From positions 1-37,512 of the IMG/VR virus record IMGVR_UViG_3300008117_000627: a DNA stretch of 37,512 nucleotides; one strand, written 5' to 3'. The stretch is from a virus. The notes below the pieces were generated by a model. It was not told the origin of the DNA. It worked only from the letters and a program-made list of their open reading frames with translations, and searched no databases. Below, piece by piece: positions 31,061-37,512 of this stretch (positions are counted from its first letter, which is position 1; every line of letters begins with the position of its first letter). The position numbers and the translations under genes are program-made.

Positions 31061-31112
31061 TTACCTCCTATAAAACACGCACATTATTTATGTACTGTGT
31101 TTCGAGAGGTAA
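31061..31112 (-). promoter_or_regulatory. RNA hairpin sequestering the ribosome binding site
   Basis: On the plus strand TTACCTC (31061-31067) pairs with GAGGTAA (31106-31112), AAACAC (31073-31078) with GTGTTT (31097-31102) and ACAT (31081-31084) with ATGT (31090-31093). In minus-strand RNA the GGAGGT ribosome binding site of the gene starting at 31059 is buried in the outer stem. A late promoter motif lies in the apical part. Confidence 0.65.
31085..31092 (-). promoter_or_regulatory. T4-type late promoter motif
   Basis: CATAAATA on the minus strand matches TATAAATA at 7 of 8 positions, 26-33 bases before the ATG at 31059. RNA would start near 31079, inside the hairpin, and so lack its 5' arm. 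It would drive the nine-gene cassette late in infection. Confidence 0.6.
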
Positions 31113-31114
31113 AA

Positions 31115-32017
31115 TTATGAGCCGCTGATTGCGCTGACTACTGAAGAGCTTGGTGCGATAATAGTAAAGGTACCGCTGGGCTGTAGAAATCCAGCAGGGC
31201 GAACTTGATCAACTGTAAGCGTAAGAGTACCGTCTACTAGGTCGCCTGGGGGCGGATTTGGATTTGGACCGGGATCAAAGTAATTGTCTAACCAACTCAC
31301 TCGGAAAGTGATAACATTGGCAGTTCCTGTAGTATTGCTACTGACGTTGCATAACGCTTCTAGTTTCCACTGATTGGCAGCATAGGCCGAACTACCGCTT
31401 GCAGTATAAAATGTTTGATAAGAGTTCGTAAGTGAAAAGAAATTTATGCCTGCTGGGCCGCCGACAAATGTCTGTGTACCTGCGCTGCTGAGCAGATTGC
31501 TCCAAGATGTGTTTTGTGCTTCGGCTGATCCGCCTGTTCTTGAGCTGGCGAATCGAATTTTTCCACCGGCATTAAAAAAGAATCTAGCCTCCTCAGCTGT
31601 AGAAAATGTAACAGTAACAGTGGCAGTTAAAGAATTTACCCAGGAAGATGTGAATGTTTTGTTGTCAATGGCCTCTGTGACAAATTGTCCTGTACCTAGA
31701 TCAAATCTATTTGTAGTTGCTTGATCAGCAAAGGTGTCATATTGAAAATTAGGTTGGCTGGCACCATATCTTACTACGTCGCCTACAGCCACTGTGGTCA
31801 ATACTGCGCCCGATCCTGTTTGATGTAATAACGCATTATAGATGTCATATCTCAAGGCATCCCATTGAGTCTTTGTTACTGAATTCCCAGCTGCTACCAA
31901 AGAACTAAATACGGTTTGGCCGTAACCAAAATTACCAGCTCCTGTGGACATTACATTGAATATTTTTGTTCTGATTGTGTTATAATCAGTTGCAGTAATA
32001 AAATCACCGATTGCCAT
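31115..32017 (-). CDS. Virion fibre-type structural protein
   Basis: The 300-residue protein is Ser/Thr/Ala/Gly-rich with few charges, typical of phage fibre or tail surface proteins. It begins MAIGDFITATDYNTIRTKIF with a repeated-looking GAGNFGYGQTVFSS and VTKTQWDALRYDIYNAL, then a beta-rich body (SSWVNSLTATVTVTFSTAEE, ARFFFNAGGKIRFAS) and a Pro-rich segment before the end (DPGPNPNPPPGD). I recall this architecture in other marine T4-like phages. It lies 9 bases after a paralogous-fibre gene and is the last of the fibre run. Confidence 0.78.
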   Translation of the reverse strand: MAIGDFITATDYNTIRTKIFNVMSTGAGNFGYGQTVFSSLVAAGNSVTKTQWDALRYDIYNALLHQTGSGAVLTTVAVGDVVRYGASQPNFQYDTFADQATTNRFDLGTGQFVTEAIDNKTFTSSWVNSLTATVTVTFSTAEEARFFFNAGGKIRFASSRTGGSAEAQNTSWSNLLSSAGTQTFVGGPAGINFFSLTNSYQTFYTASGSSAYAANQWKLEALCNVSSNTTGTANVITFRVSWLDNYFDPGPNPNPPPGDLVDGTLTLTVDQVRPAGFLQPSGTFTIIAPSSSVVSAISGS

Positions 32018-32026
32018 AAATTTTCC

Positions 32027-33784
32027 TTATAATACCAATGCTTCTATAACACCTGAACCAGACTGGTGGTCTTGAAGAGCTATAGCAAAATAATCTGTAT
32101 CAGATTTGTCTGCAGCCGATGCTGCGCCAAACATATTTTGAGCAGGGACCAACTTGTCCCCTTTCTTAACTGTACCTTGTACTTTTACAGGCACACGACC
32201 TTTTAGTGCAACCAATGTGCCACCATCTAATTGCGAATTCATTATGAAACCTGGCTTACCTGACACAATACCGATAGCTCTATTACCATATGTGGCTGCT
32301 GTAATTTCTTTTACACCACCAATACATACTACTGTGCCCACTTCATATTCTTTATCTGCTAGATATTTTTCAGCAAGATCTGCATATTGCGCTGCGGTTG
32401 CTGTACCGTCAAAGGTATTGGCCAATAGATTTCCTGAACCGTCTCTAGCTGCAATTGTGTTAGCTGTTTTTGTGGTTTTAGCAGATCTGTAATTAGGGTC
32501 TGTGTCTACTGCTGCGTCATTTATTCTAGTTCTATCTGATTTATCTACGACTCCGATAAATCTAGTAGCAGTGATGTTACCACTGCTATCTCGCAGAGCC
32601 ACAGAAGTTGCTACTGCACCAAGTTCTCCAACTAGACTGTTCAAAGACAAAGCGTTAGTGGCTGTACCTGTAACTGAACCTATCACATTGCCTGTGAGTG
32701 TTCCCGAGAAATTGCCTGAAAATATTTTTGTAACCGCGGTATAGGCCACAGAATTGTCGTCAGCAAGTATATTACCTTTGTGTACGCCTGTGGTATTTCC
32801 GGTTACATTACCAGTTAATGCCCCTGTGAATGTGGTTGAATGCACGTTAGCCCACTTAGAAACAGCAGAACCAAGAGTAAAGAAATTGTCTGTGCCTGGA
32901 ATCATGCCATTTGCAGTTACAATACCAACATTACGAAGATCACTGTCCGATACTCGTATTCTCAAGGTTATAGTATTGCCTAATCTGTTTTCAATAATGG
33001 GTTCATCACCGTTTTCAACACGGATTCTTAAATCATTTTGATCACCTACTGTAAGGCCAGCATCGGCGAAAGCAATTGCATTAGTAAAGGATACCTCACC
33101 TATTCTAATATATTCGCTGGCAGCATAACCGCCTAATCTCAATGCATTGCTTGCTGATCCCCAAAAATAGTGATCTGTAGTTGTTACTCCGGTAGTGCCG
33201 TTGGTGTTGACTAGATTGACACCTTTCTTGATCACTGAGAATCCTGTTATAGGATTTAAAACGCTATTTAGGGTGAATGCATCTTTGCTGACGATTGATA
33301 TTACATCACCGCCAGATTGAAATTTTACTATGGTATGATTGTTGTTAAGGGTGTCTTTGACTACCTGCGCCTGTACTGCCGATGCGCCTAGATCAGGCAG
33401 GGTTTCAGGGCCAATTAATACAAATTCAGTGCCAGTATAGGCATACAGTTGTTCGGCTCCGGTATCAAACCAAAAATCACCGGCCTGCAATCCGCTGGGA
33501 GGGGTAGGACCTATCTCTGCGCCGCTGGCTGTTCTAAACTTTGTGCCGTCGTAGAACCGAAGTTTTTTTAGGCCGCTGTCATACCAAATTTGACCAGTTA
33601 TTCTTTTTGGAGGGGCCGATGTATTGGCAAAGTTTTCCAGCAAATGTAAGAAATTCTCGTTCTGTACTTCGCCGTAGCCAGCGTAATTTTTACCTACAAA
33701 ACGCAAATCAGTGGTGGTATCAATGGTACCGTCGTCGACAGAGACTAAGAACGTTCCATTAAATTTGTCTACTTGATATGCCAT
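32027..33784 (-). CDS. Tail fibre-like protein, paralogue 3
   Basis: The 585-residue protein has an N-terminal module shared with the two genes upstream: GKNYAGYGEVQNENFLHLLE, then ITGQIWYD and a second copy-like WFDTGAEQLYAYTG. The body has repeats of the type LTGNVTGNTTG and GTLTGNVIGSVTG, typical of beta-helical fibres. The C-terminus has AAQYADLAEKYLADKEYEVG and ALKGRVPVKVQGTVKKGDKL, also present in paralogue 2. It likely forms part of a host-binding fibre. A late promoter motif and an ACGGAG ribosome binding site precede it. Confidence 0.85.
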   Translation of the reverse strand: MAYQVDKFNGTFLVSVDDGTIDTTTDLRFVGKNYAGYGEVQNENFLHLLENFANTSAPPKRITGQIWYDSGLKKLRFYDGTKFRTASGAEIGPTPPSGLQAGDFWFDTGAEQLYAYTGTEFVLIGPETLPDLGASAVQAQVVKDTLNNNHTIVKFQSGGDVISIVSKDAFTLNSVLNPITGFSVIKKGVNLVNTNGTTGVTTTDHYFWGSASNALRLGGYAASEYIRIGEVSFTNAIAFADAGLTVGDQNDLRIRVENGDEPIIENRLGNTITLRIRVSDSDLRNVGIVTANGMIPGTDNFFTLGSAVSKWANVHSTTFTGALTGNVTGNTTGVHKGNILADDNSVAYTAVTKIFSGNFSGTLTGNVIGSVTGTATNALSLNSLVGELGAVATSVALRDSSGNITATRFIGVVDKSDRTRINDAAVDTDPNYRSAKTTKTANTIAARDGSGNLLANTFDGTATAAQYADLAEKYLADKEYEVGTVVCIGGVKEITAATYGNRAIGIVSGKPGFIMNSQLDGGTLVALKGRVPVKVQGTVKKGDKLVPAQNMFGAASAADKSDTDYFAIALQDHQSGSGVIEALVL

Positions 33785-33806
33785 TGATCAACTCCGTTGT
33801 AACTAT

Positions 33807-33814
33807 TATTTATC
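33807..33814 (-). promoter_or_regulatory. T4-type late promoter motif
   Basis: GATAAATA on the minus strand, in the 44-base gap before the fibre gene starting at 33784. It is part of a TATTTA-CGA-TAAATA inverted repeat. Confidence 0.6.
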
Positions 33815-33828
33815 GTAAATACACCCAT

Positions 33829-35646
33829 TTAAACTCTGCCTACTGCTACTTCTATAACACCATTTACACCATCAAAATCTGCTAGTGCTTTGCCTATAAT
33901 TGTACCTATTTGAGGACTGATTGCTTTTCTAGCATATCCGTCACCTGCACTCATCAGCATATCGCCTTTGGATATTTTTCCTCTAACTTTGCAAGGTGCT
34001 CTACCCTGTAATGCAAGGGCAACTACATATGTACCTACACATTCGCTGTTCATTAGATATGCAGGCGCTGTTGATACAATACCAGCCAATCTATTTGATC
34101 CGTCTTCTGCTAGAGTTACTTCAAATTCACCGCCGAATTCAAGTACTGTACCAGGCTCATATTCTTGATCTGCTACGTATTTTTCAGCAAGATCTGCGTA
34201 TTGTGCAGCAGTGGCTGTGCCTACAAAAAAGTTGGCATGCACGTTGTTCCATTTTGCAGTGGATATTCCTAGATCAGTAGTAGCAGTATTCACTGGGATC
34301 ATAGCTGGAGCATTGAGCCCTCCTAACGCTAACGCCGTGGCTGCATTTACCATAGAGATTGCAGCCGTACTTGACGGTTGTGTTGGATCAAGAATTGTGA
34401 AACGTATTCCAGAATTACGTGAATGTAATGTTGGTATTGTAGATGCGTCTAAGTATATTCTCAAAGGCGCCACACTGGTGCTAGGTCCTCCGAGTGTGAT
34501 ACCGGTTGCGCCAGCTACGTCTAGAGAAGATAGTGTTCCCACATTAGTAAGATGAGAATCTACTATGTTGACTGCCAATTGTGTGCCCGTCAATGTGTTA
34601 CCGTCTGCAGGTACTGTGATATTTGCACTGCCATCAAACAGTACCGTGTTGATTGTTCTTGCTGTTTGTAATTTTGTGGCTGTAAATGCGTTGCCAGATA
34701 GCGTGGCTCCTATGAATTCGTTGGCTGATACTATGTTGAAAGTACTGGTTCCGCTAGCAGTGGTTACATTTCCAGAGACATTACCGAGCAAATTAGCAGT
34801 GATTGTGCCTGCGGAAAAATCTCCGGCACTGTCTCTAGCCACAATTTTGCCTATAACATTATTGGGACTGGCATCTACACTCCAAGTAGTGGCTGTTGAG
34901 CCATTAAAGTTTGCACCAGTTAGATAGGTGCCTCTTGTTAATGTATTAGTTGTGTTTGATGTAATTGCGATGTCTGTTTGACCATCGAAATACACACCAT
35001 TTATAGTTCTACCAGGATTCAATTTACTAGCAGATTCTGCATTTCCCACCAGTGACCCAATGACTGGCCTGGCGGTTGAAATATTGGTTCCTGCCTGTAA
35101 GATTGAAAATCCAGGTATTGCGTTGGCATCATCTATAGTAAACGCATCATCAACACACACTGCCAACACTGTGCCATCTACTACTACCTTGAGGGCCGCA
35201 TGTTCAGTGCCATTACTATCCCTAATTTTTTCAGCTAGAACTTTAGTCATACCAAAGCCTTCAATGGCTTCGGGTCCTATTAATTTCCATAATCCAGAAT
35301 CATATACAAACAGTTGATCTGTGATATCTTTGTACCAAATGCCGCCGTCGAATCCTTCTGGCTCAGTGTCACTGATAACAGCAGATCCTACAGGAGTCCA
35401 GGCTGTACCATTATAAACATTCAGTGCGCCAATATCGGTGTTATACCATGTTTGTCCTGTGATTGGTCTAGACGGTGGATTGTCATTGGCAAAATTTTCA
35501 AGCAGAAACAAAAAATTCTCATTTTGTGTTTCACCATAGCCAGTATAGTTTCTGCCAAGCAATCCTAGACTGGTTGAGGTATCTAGTGTGCCATCTTCTA
35601 GCACTACTAATTGCTGACCGCTAAATCTGTTTATGATATATGCCAT
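33829..35646 (-). CDS. Tail fibre-like protein, paralogue 2
   Basis: The 605-residue protein shares the N-terminal module (GRNYTGYGETQNENFLFLLE, ITGQTWYN) and the C-terminal module (AAQYADLAEKYVADQEYEPG, ALQGRAPCKVRGKISKGDML) with paralogue 3. The middle differs and is rich in Asn/Thr/Gly repeats (LLGNVSGNVTTASGTSTFN). The C-terminal module has the look of the chaperone-like or autoproteolytic tips on other fibres, but I cannot confirm that. It is likely a host-range determinant. Confidence 0.85.
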   Translation of the reverse strand: MAYIINRFSGQQLVVLEDGTLDTSTSLGLLGRNYTGYGETQNENFLFLLENFANDNPPSRPITGQTWYNTDIGALNVYNGTAWTPVGSAVISDTEPEGFDGGIWYKDITDQLFVYDSGLWKLIGPEAIEGFGMTKVLAEKIRDSNGTEHAALKVVVDGTVLAVCVDDAFTIDDANAIPGFSILQAGTNISTARPVIGSLVGNAESASKLNPGRTINGVYFDGQTDIAITSNTTNTLTRGTYLTGANFNGSTATTWSVDASPNNVIGKIVARDSAGDFSAGTITANLLGNVSGNVTTASGTSTFNIVSANEFIGATLSGNAFTATKLQTARTINTVLFDGSANITVPADGNTLTGTQLAVNIVDSHLTNVGTLSSLDVAGATGITLGGPSTSVAPLRIYLDASTIPTLHSRNSGIRFTILDPTQPSSTAAISMVNAATALALGGLNAPAMIPVNTATTDLGISTAKWNNVHANFFVGTATAAQYADLAEKYVADQEYEPGTVLEFGGEFEVTLAEDGSNRLAGIVSTAPAYLMNSECVGTYVVALALQGRAPCKVRGKISKGDMLMSAGDGYARKAISPQIGTIIGKALADFDGVNGVIEVAVGRV

Positions 35647-35662
35647 TTATCGCTCCGTTACA

Positions 35663-35670
35663 TATTTAAC
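35663..35670 (-). promoter_or_regulatory. Weak late promoter motif
   Basis: GTTAAATA on the minus strand in the 26-base gap before the fibre gene at 35646. It matches TATAAATA at 6 of 8 positions. Confidence 0.3.
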
Positions 35671-35672
35671 CA

Positions 35673-37511
35673 TTAAGATACAAATACCCATGCGCCAGAA
35701 ATAATCTGGAATGTTTTGACTATCCTTGAAACAATCAGCCCAGGCGCTGCCACTGTGGCGGTAGTGAAACTAATGTTATTCAATCCAAACGCTGTACCTG
35801 TTGGAGTCACAAATTCTGTTGAAGAGGTTGACAGCAATGGATTGATGTCAAGATTAGTGGTGCTGTTGATCAACAGTGAACACAACACTCTAGCAATGGT
35901 ACCGTTGTTGTACTCTGCTACCGGTGCAATCTGCTCTAATAATGTAGCAATACCTGCATTAGAAATACCGTCAGATATATCCAGGCTGAGTACAATACTT
36001 CTAGCTTTGATGGTATTATCAACATAATTTTTTGTGGCAGCATCTTGTGCAGAAGTTGGGTCTGCTACTGATTTGATTTTTTTGCTGCCTAAATTAAGAC
36101 CGCCTGTGCCGTTGATAAGCAACGATAAATCGGTGTTTGATGTTGTTACCTGTATAGCGGCATCATTGAGATATAGGCTATCTACAGATAGTTGTGTTTG
36201 CACACCGAAGCTGGTTACACCCGGAATACTAGTTATACCTGGACCAAGTGATGTACCCGACAACACAGTTACTCCGTCAATTTTAAATTCTTTACCTGTG
36301 GCTAGATTTATGTGTTCTGAACTGGTCCACGCAGCACTGGCTAATGCAGGAATAGCATCATTGTAGCCTTCAGCAGTTGCAGTCCCGCTAGTGGCCTGTG
36401 CTGCTTGACCTACATCGTGCCATAAAAATACATGGCTGGCGGCTCCTTGTAGTACTACACCTCCGCCAGCTGCATTTGTATCTGTGGGTACAATACCAGT
36501 TTGTTTGGCCAACACTATGTTCTTATCTTCAATGGTTACTGTGCTGGTATTCACTGTGACCACGTTTCCGTTCACAGTAAGGTCTCCCTGCACTGTGAGA
36601 CTTCCACCTATTTGTACTTCACTGGTAGGAAATCCATCATATAAATCAATTCGACGAGCATCAGCTTCTATATTGATTGCTGCTTCTGCGATAACATCTC
36701 GTCTAACGTTGAAAGTCATCTGTTTGTTTGAAGCGATGTTAGCAATTATTAAATTACCATCTTGAACTTGAAACTGTCCTTGGTTTGCATCTCCAATAAT
36801 CAACCCTAAGTTTGATGAAATAATAATCTGGCCGTTAACAATATTACTTGTATCGTTTCTAACATATAGGCTCGCAGTCTGACCTCCAAGTTTTTCACTG
36901 TTTGTCACAGTAACATTAAACTTTAAACCAGCCAATGTTCCTGCGCTGAATCCAGGTATGATACTACCACTAAATCCGTCGATAGGCAATTTGGGAGTGA
37001 ATGCATCTTTGGAAAAAATACCTAGCAATATGCCGTTGGTATAGAGGTATACCACTACTCGATTTTGATTTAATGAGTCTAAAATATTCACTACCTTTAG
37101 TCCACTAATACCTTGAAGCACAGAATAATCTGGTCCTAATAATATAGTGTTTGAACCGTCAAAGAAATACAACTGTTTTGCCAAATCATTGAACCATAGA
37201 TCTCCTACACCTAGATTCAAAGGTTGTTGACTGGATATTGTGGCAGAGCTCACTGGCACAAAACCTGTTCCACTGTAGACTTTTAATTTTAATTCGCTTA
37301 CATCAAACCAAATTTGTCCTCTGATAGGACTTGTAGGTTGGCTAGAGCTGGAAAAATTTTCCAGCAGTTTGACAAAATTTTCATTAATTGATTCACCAAA
37401 GCCGCTGTAGTTTTTTCCTATGAGTGTAAGATCTGTTGATAACTCATCTATCTGACCGTCTGCCACTGTGGCTAAAATTGTTCCGTCAGTTTTGTTAATT
37501 GTATATGCCAT
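35673..37511 (-). CDS. Tail fibre-like protein, paralogue 1
   Basis: The 612-residue protein begins MAYTINKTDGTILATVADGQ at the edge of the window and appears complete. It has the shared N-terminal module (GKNYSGFGESINENFVKLLE, IRGQIWFD, DLWFNDLAKQLYFFDG). The C-terminal third is different from the other two: it has LGSKKIKSVADPTSAQDAAT followed by KNYVD, a common phage fibre motif, and then an unrelated end. The N-terminal module probably attaches all three proteins to the same virion site. Its promoter and ribosome binding site lie outside the window. Confidence 0.85.
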   Translation of the reverse strand: MAYTINKTDGTILATVADGQIDELSTDLTLIGKNYSGFGESINENFVKLLENFSSSSQPTSPIRGQIWFDVSELKLKVYSGTGFVPVSSATISSQQPLNLGVGDLWFNDLAKQLYFFDGSNTILLGPDYSVLQGISGLKVVNILDSLNQNRVVVYLYTNGILLGIFSKDAFTPKLPIDGFSGSIIPGFSAGTLAGLKFNVTVTNSEKLGGQTASLYVRNDTSNIVNGQIIISSNLGLIIGDANQGQFQVQDGNLIIANIASNKQMTFNVRRDVIAEAAINIEADARRIDLYDGFPTSEVQIGGSLTVQGDLTVNGNVVTVNTSTVTIEDKNIVLAKQTGIVPTDTNAAGGGVVLQGAASHVFLWHDVGQAAQATSGTATAEGYNDAIPALASAAWTSSEHINLATGKEFKIDGVTVLSGTSLGPGITSIPGVTSFGVQTQLSVDSLYLNDAAIQVTTSNTDLSLLINGTGGLNLGSKKIKSVADPTSAQDAATKNYVDNTIKARSIVLSLDISDGISNAGIATLLEQIAPVAEYNNGTIARVLCSLLINSTTNLDINPLLSTSSTEFVTPTGTAFGLNNISFTTATVAAPGLIVSRIVKTFQIISGAWVFVS

Positions 37512-37512
37512 T

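Noticed and set aside
32640-32860. Repeats in the fibre gene as a CRISPR or mobile repeat
   Set aside because: The repeats are in-frame LTGNVTG-type protein repeats of a beta-rich fibre, irregular in length and with no spacers.
31446-36765. Several plus-strand frames opposite the fibre genes
   Set aside because: They are shadows of the Thr/Val/Ala/Gly-rich fibre genes, with no starts supported by ribosome binding sites and no domain patterns.
1-37512. tRNA genes, integrase, insertion sequences or attachment sites
   Set aside because: No cloverleaf-like sequence, recombinase motif or terminal inverted repeat was found by eye; coding density leaves almost no room for them.

Overview
The window is a densely packed stretch of a T4-superfamily myovirus genome, most likely from an uncultured aquatic (marine or freshwater) phage. 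The diagnostic genes are a family B DNA polymerase (gp43), a trimeric-type sliding clamp (gp45), a T4-type RNase H / 5'-3' exonuclease, an S-adenosylmethionine decarboxylase homologue of the kind carried by cyanophages, and a block of small proteins that I recognise as conserved but functionless in marine T4-like phages. No photosynthesis genes are present and the host cannot be named from this sequence. No tRNA, CRISPR array, integrase or insertion sequence was seen.

Layout. (1) 1-986: the 3' end of a Lys/Glu-rich gene and its Rho-independent terminator. (2) 972-21909, plus strand: one long run of early and middle genes, mostly linked by ATGA, TAATG or longer overlaps. It opens with a near-consensus sigma70 promoter whose -35 box lies inside the preceding terminator. 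In order come a small DsbA-like protein, a SpeD homologue, a heme-dependent oxidative N-demethylase-like protein, a membrane protein, DNA polymerase, clamp, a DpdA-like transglycosylase, many small hypotheticals, a glycosyltransferase, a broken folE, an MBD4-like DNA glycosylase, a cupin, a phosphoribosyltransferase, a HIT protein, two SGNH-like hydrolases, an AbrB-like protein, QueE, RNase H, and the conserved hypothetical block. (3) 31059-21901, minus strand: a visibly more AT-rich, fully overlapping nine-gene cassette. It holds one conserved phage protein, four glycosyltransferase-like proteins, one unknown protein, two radical SAM (twitch-type) enzymes and an SGNH-like hydrolase. (4) 37511-31115, minus strand: four virion fibre-type genes, three of them paralogues with a shared N-terminal module.

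How the genes work together. DpdA-like, QueE and (broken) FolE point to 7-deazaguanine modification of phage DNA; QueD and QueC are not in the window. The MBD4-like glycosylase may act in the same DNA-modification or repair sphere. The cupin, HIT, phosphoribosyltransferase, SGNH and glycosyltransferase genes look like accessory metabolism or surface chemistry. The minus-strand cassette behind the fibre genes looks like a glycan or peptide modification system of unknown target.

Regulation visible in sequence. Sigma70-type promoters fit the early plus-strand genes; two of them would start transcription at or next to the ATG of the clamp and of queE (leaderless mRNAs). T4-type late promoter motifs (GATAAATA or CATAAATA) precede a fibre gene, the minus-strand cassette and a small plus-strand gene. 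At two of these, a hairpin would hide or constrain the ribosome binding site in read-through RNA but would be missing its 5' arm in RNA started at the late promoter, the logic known for T4 gene e.
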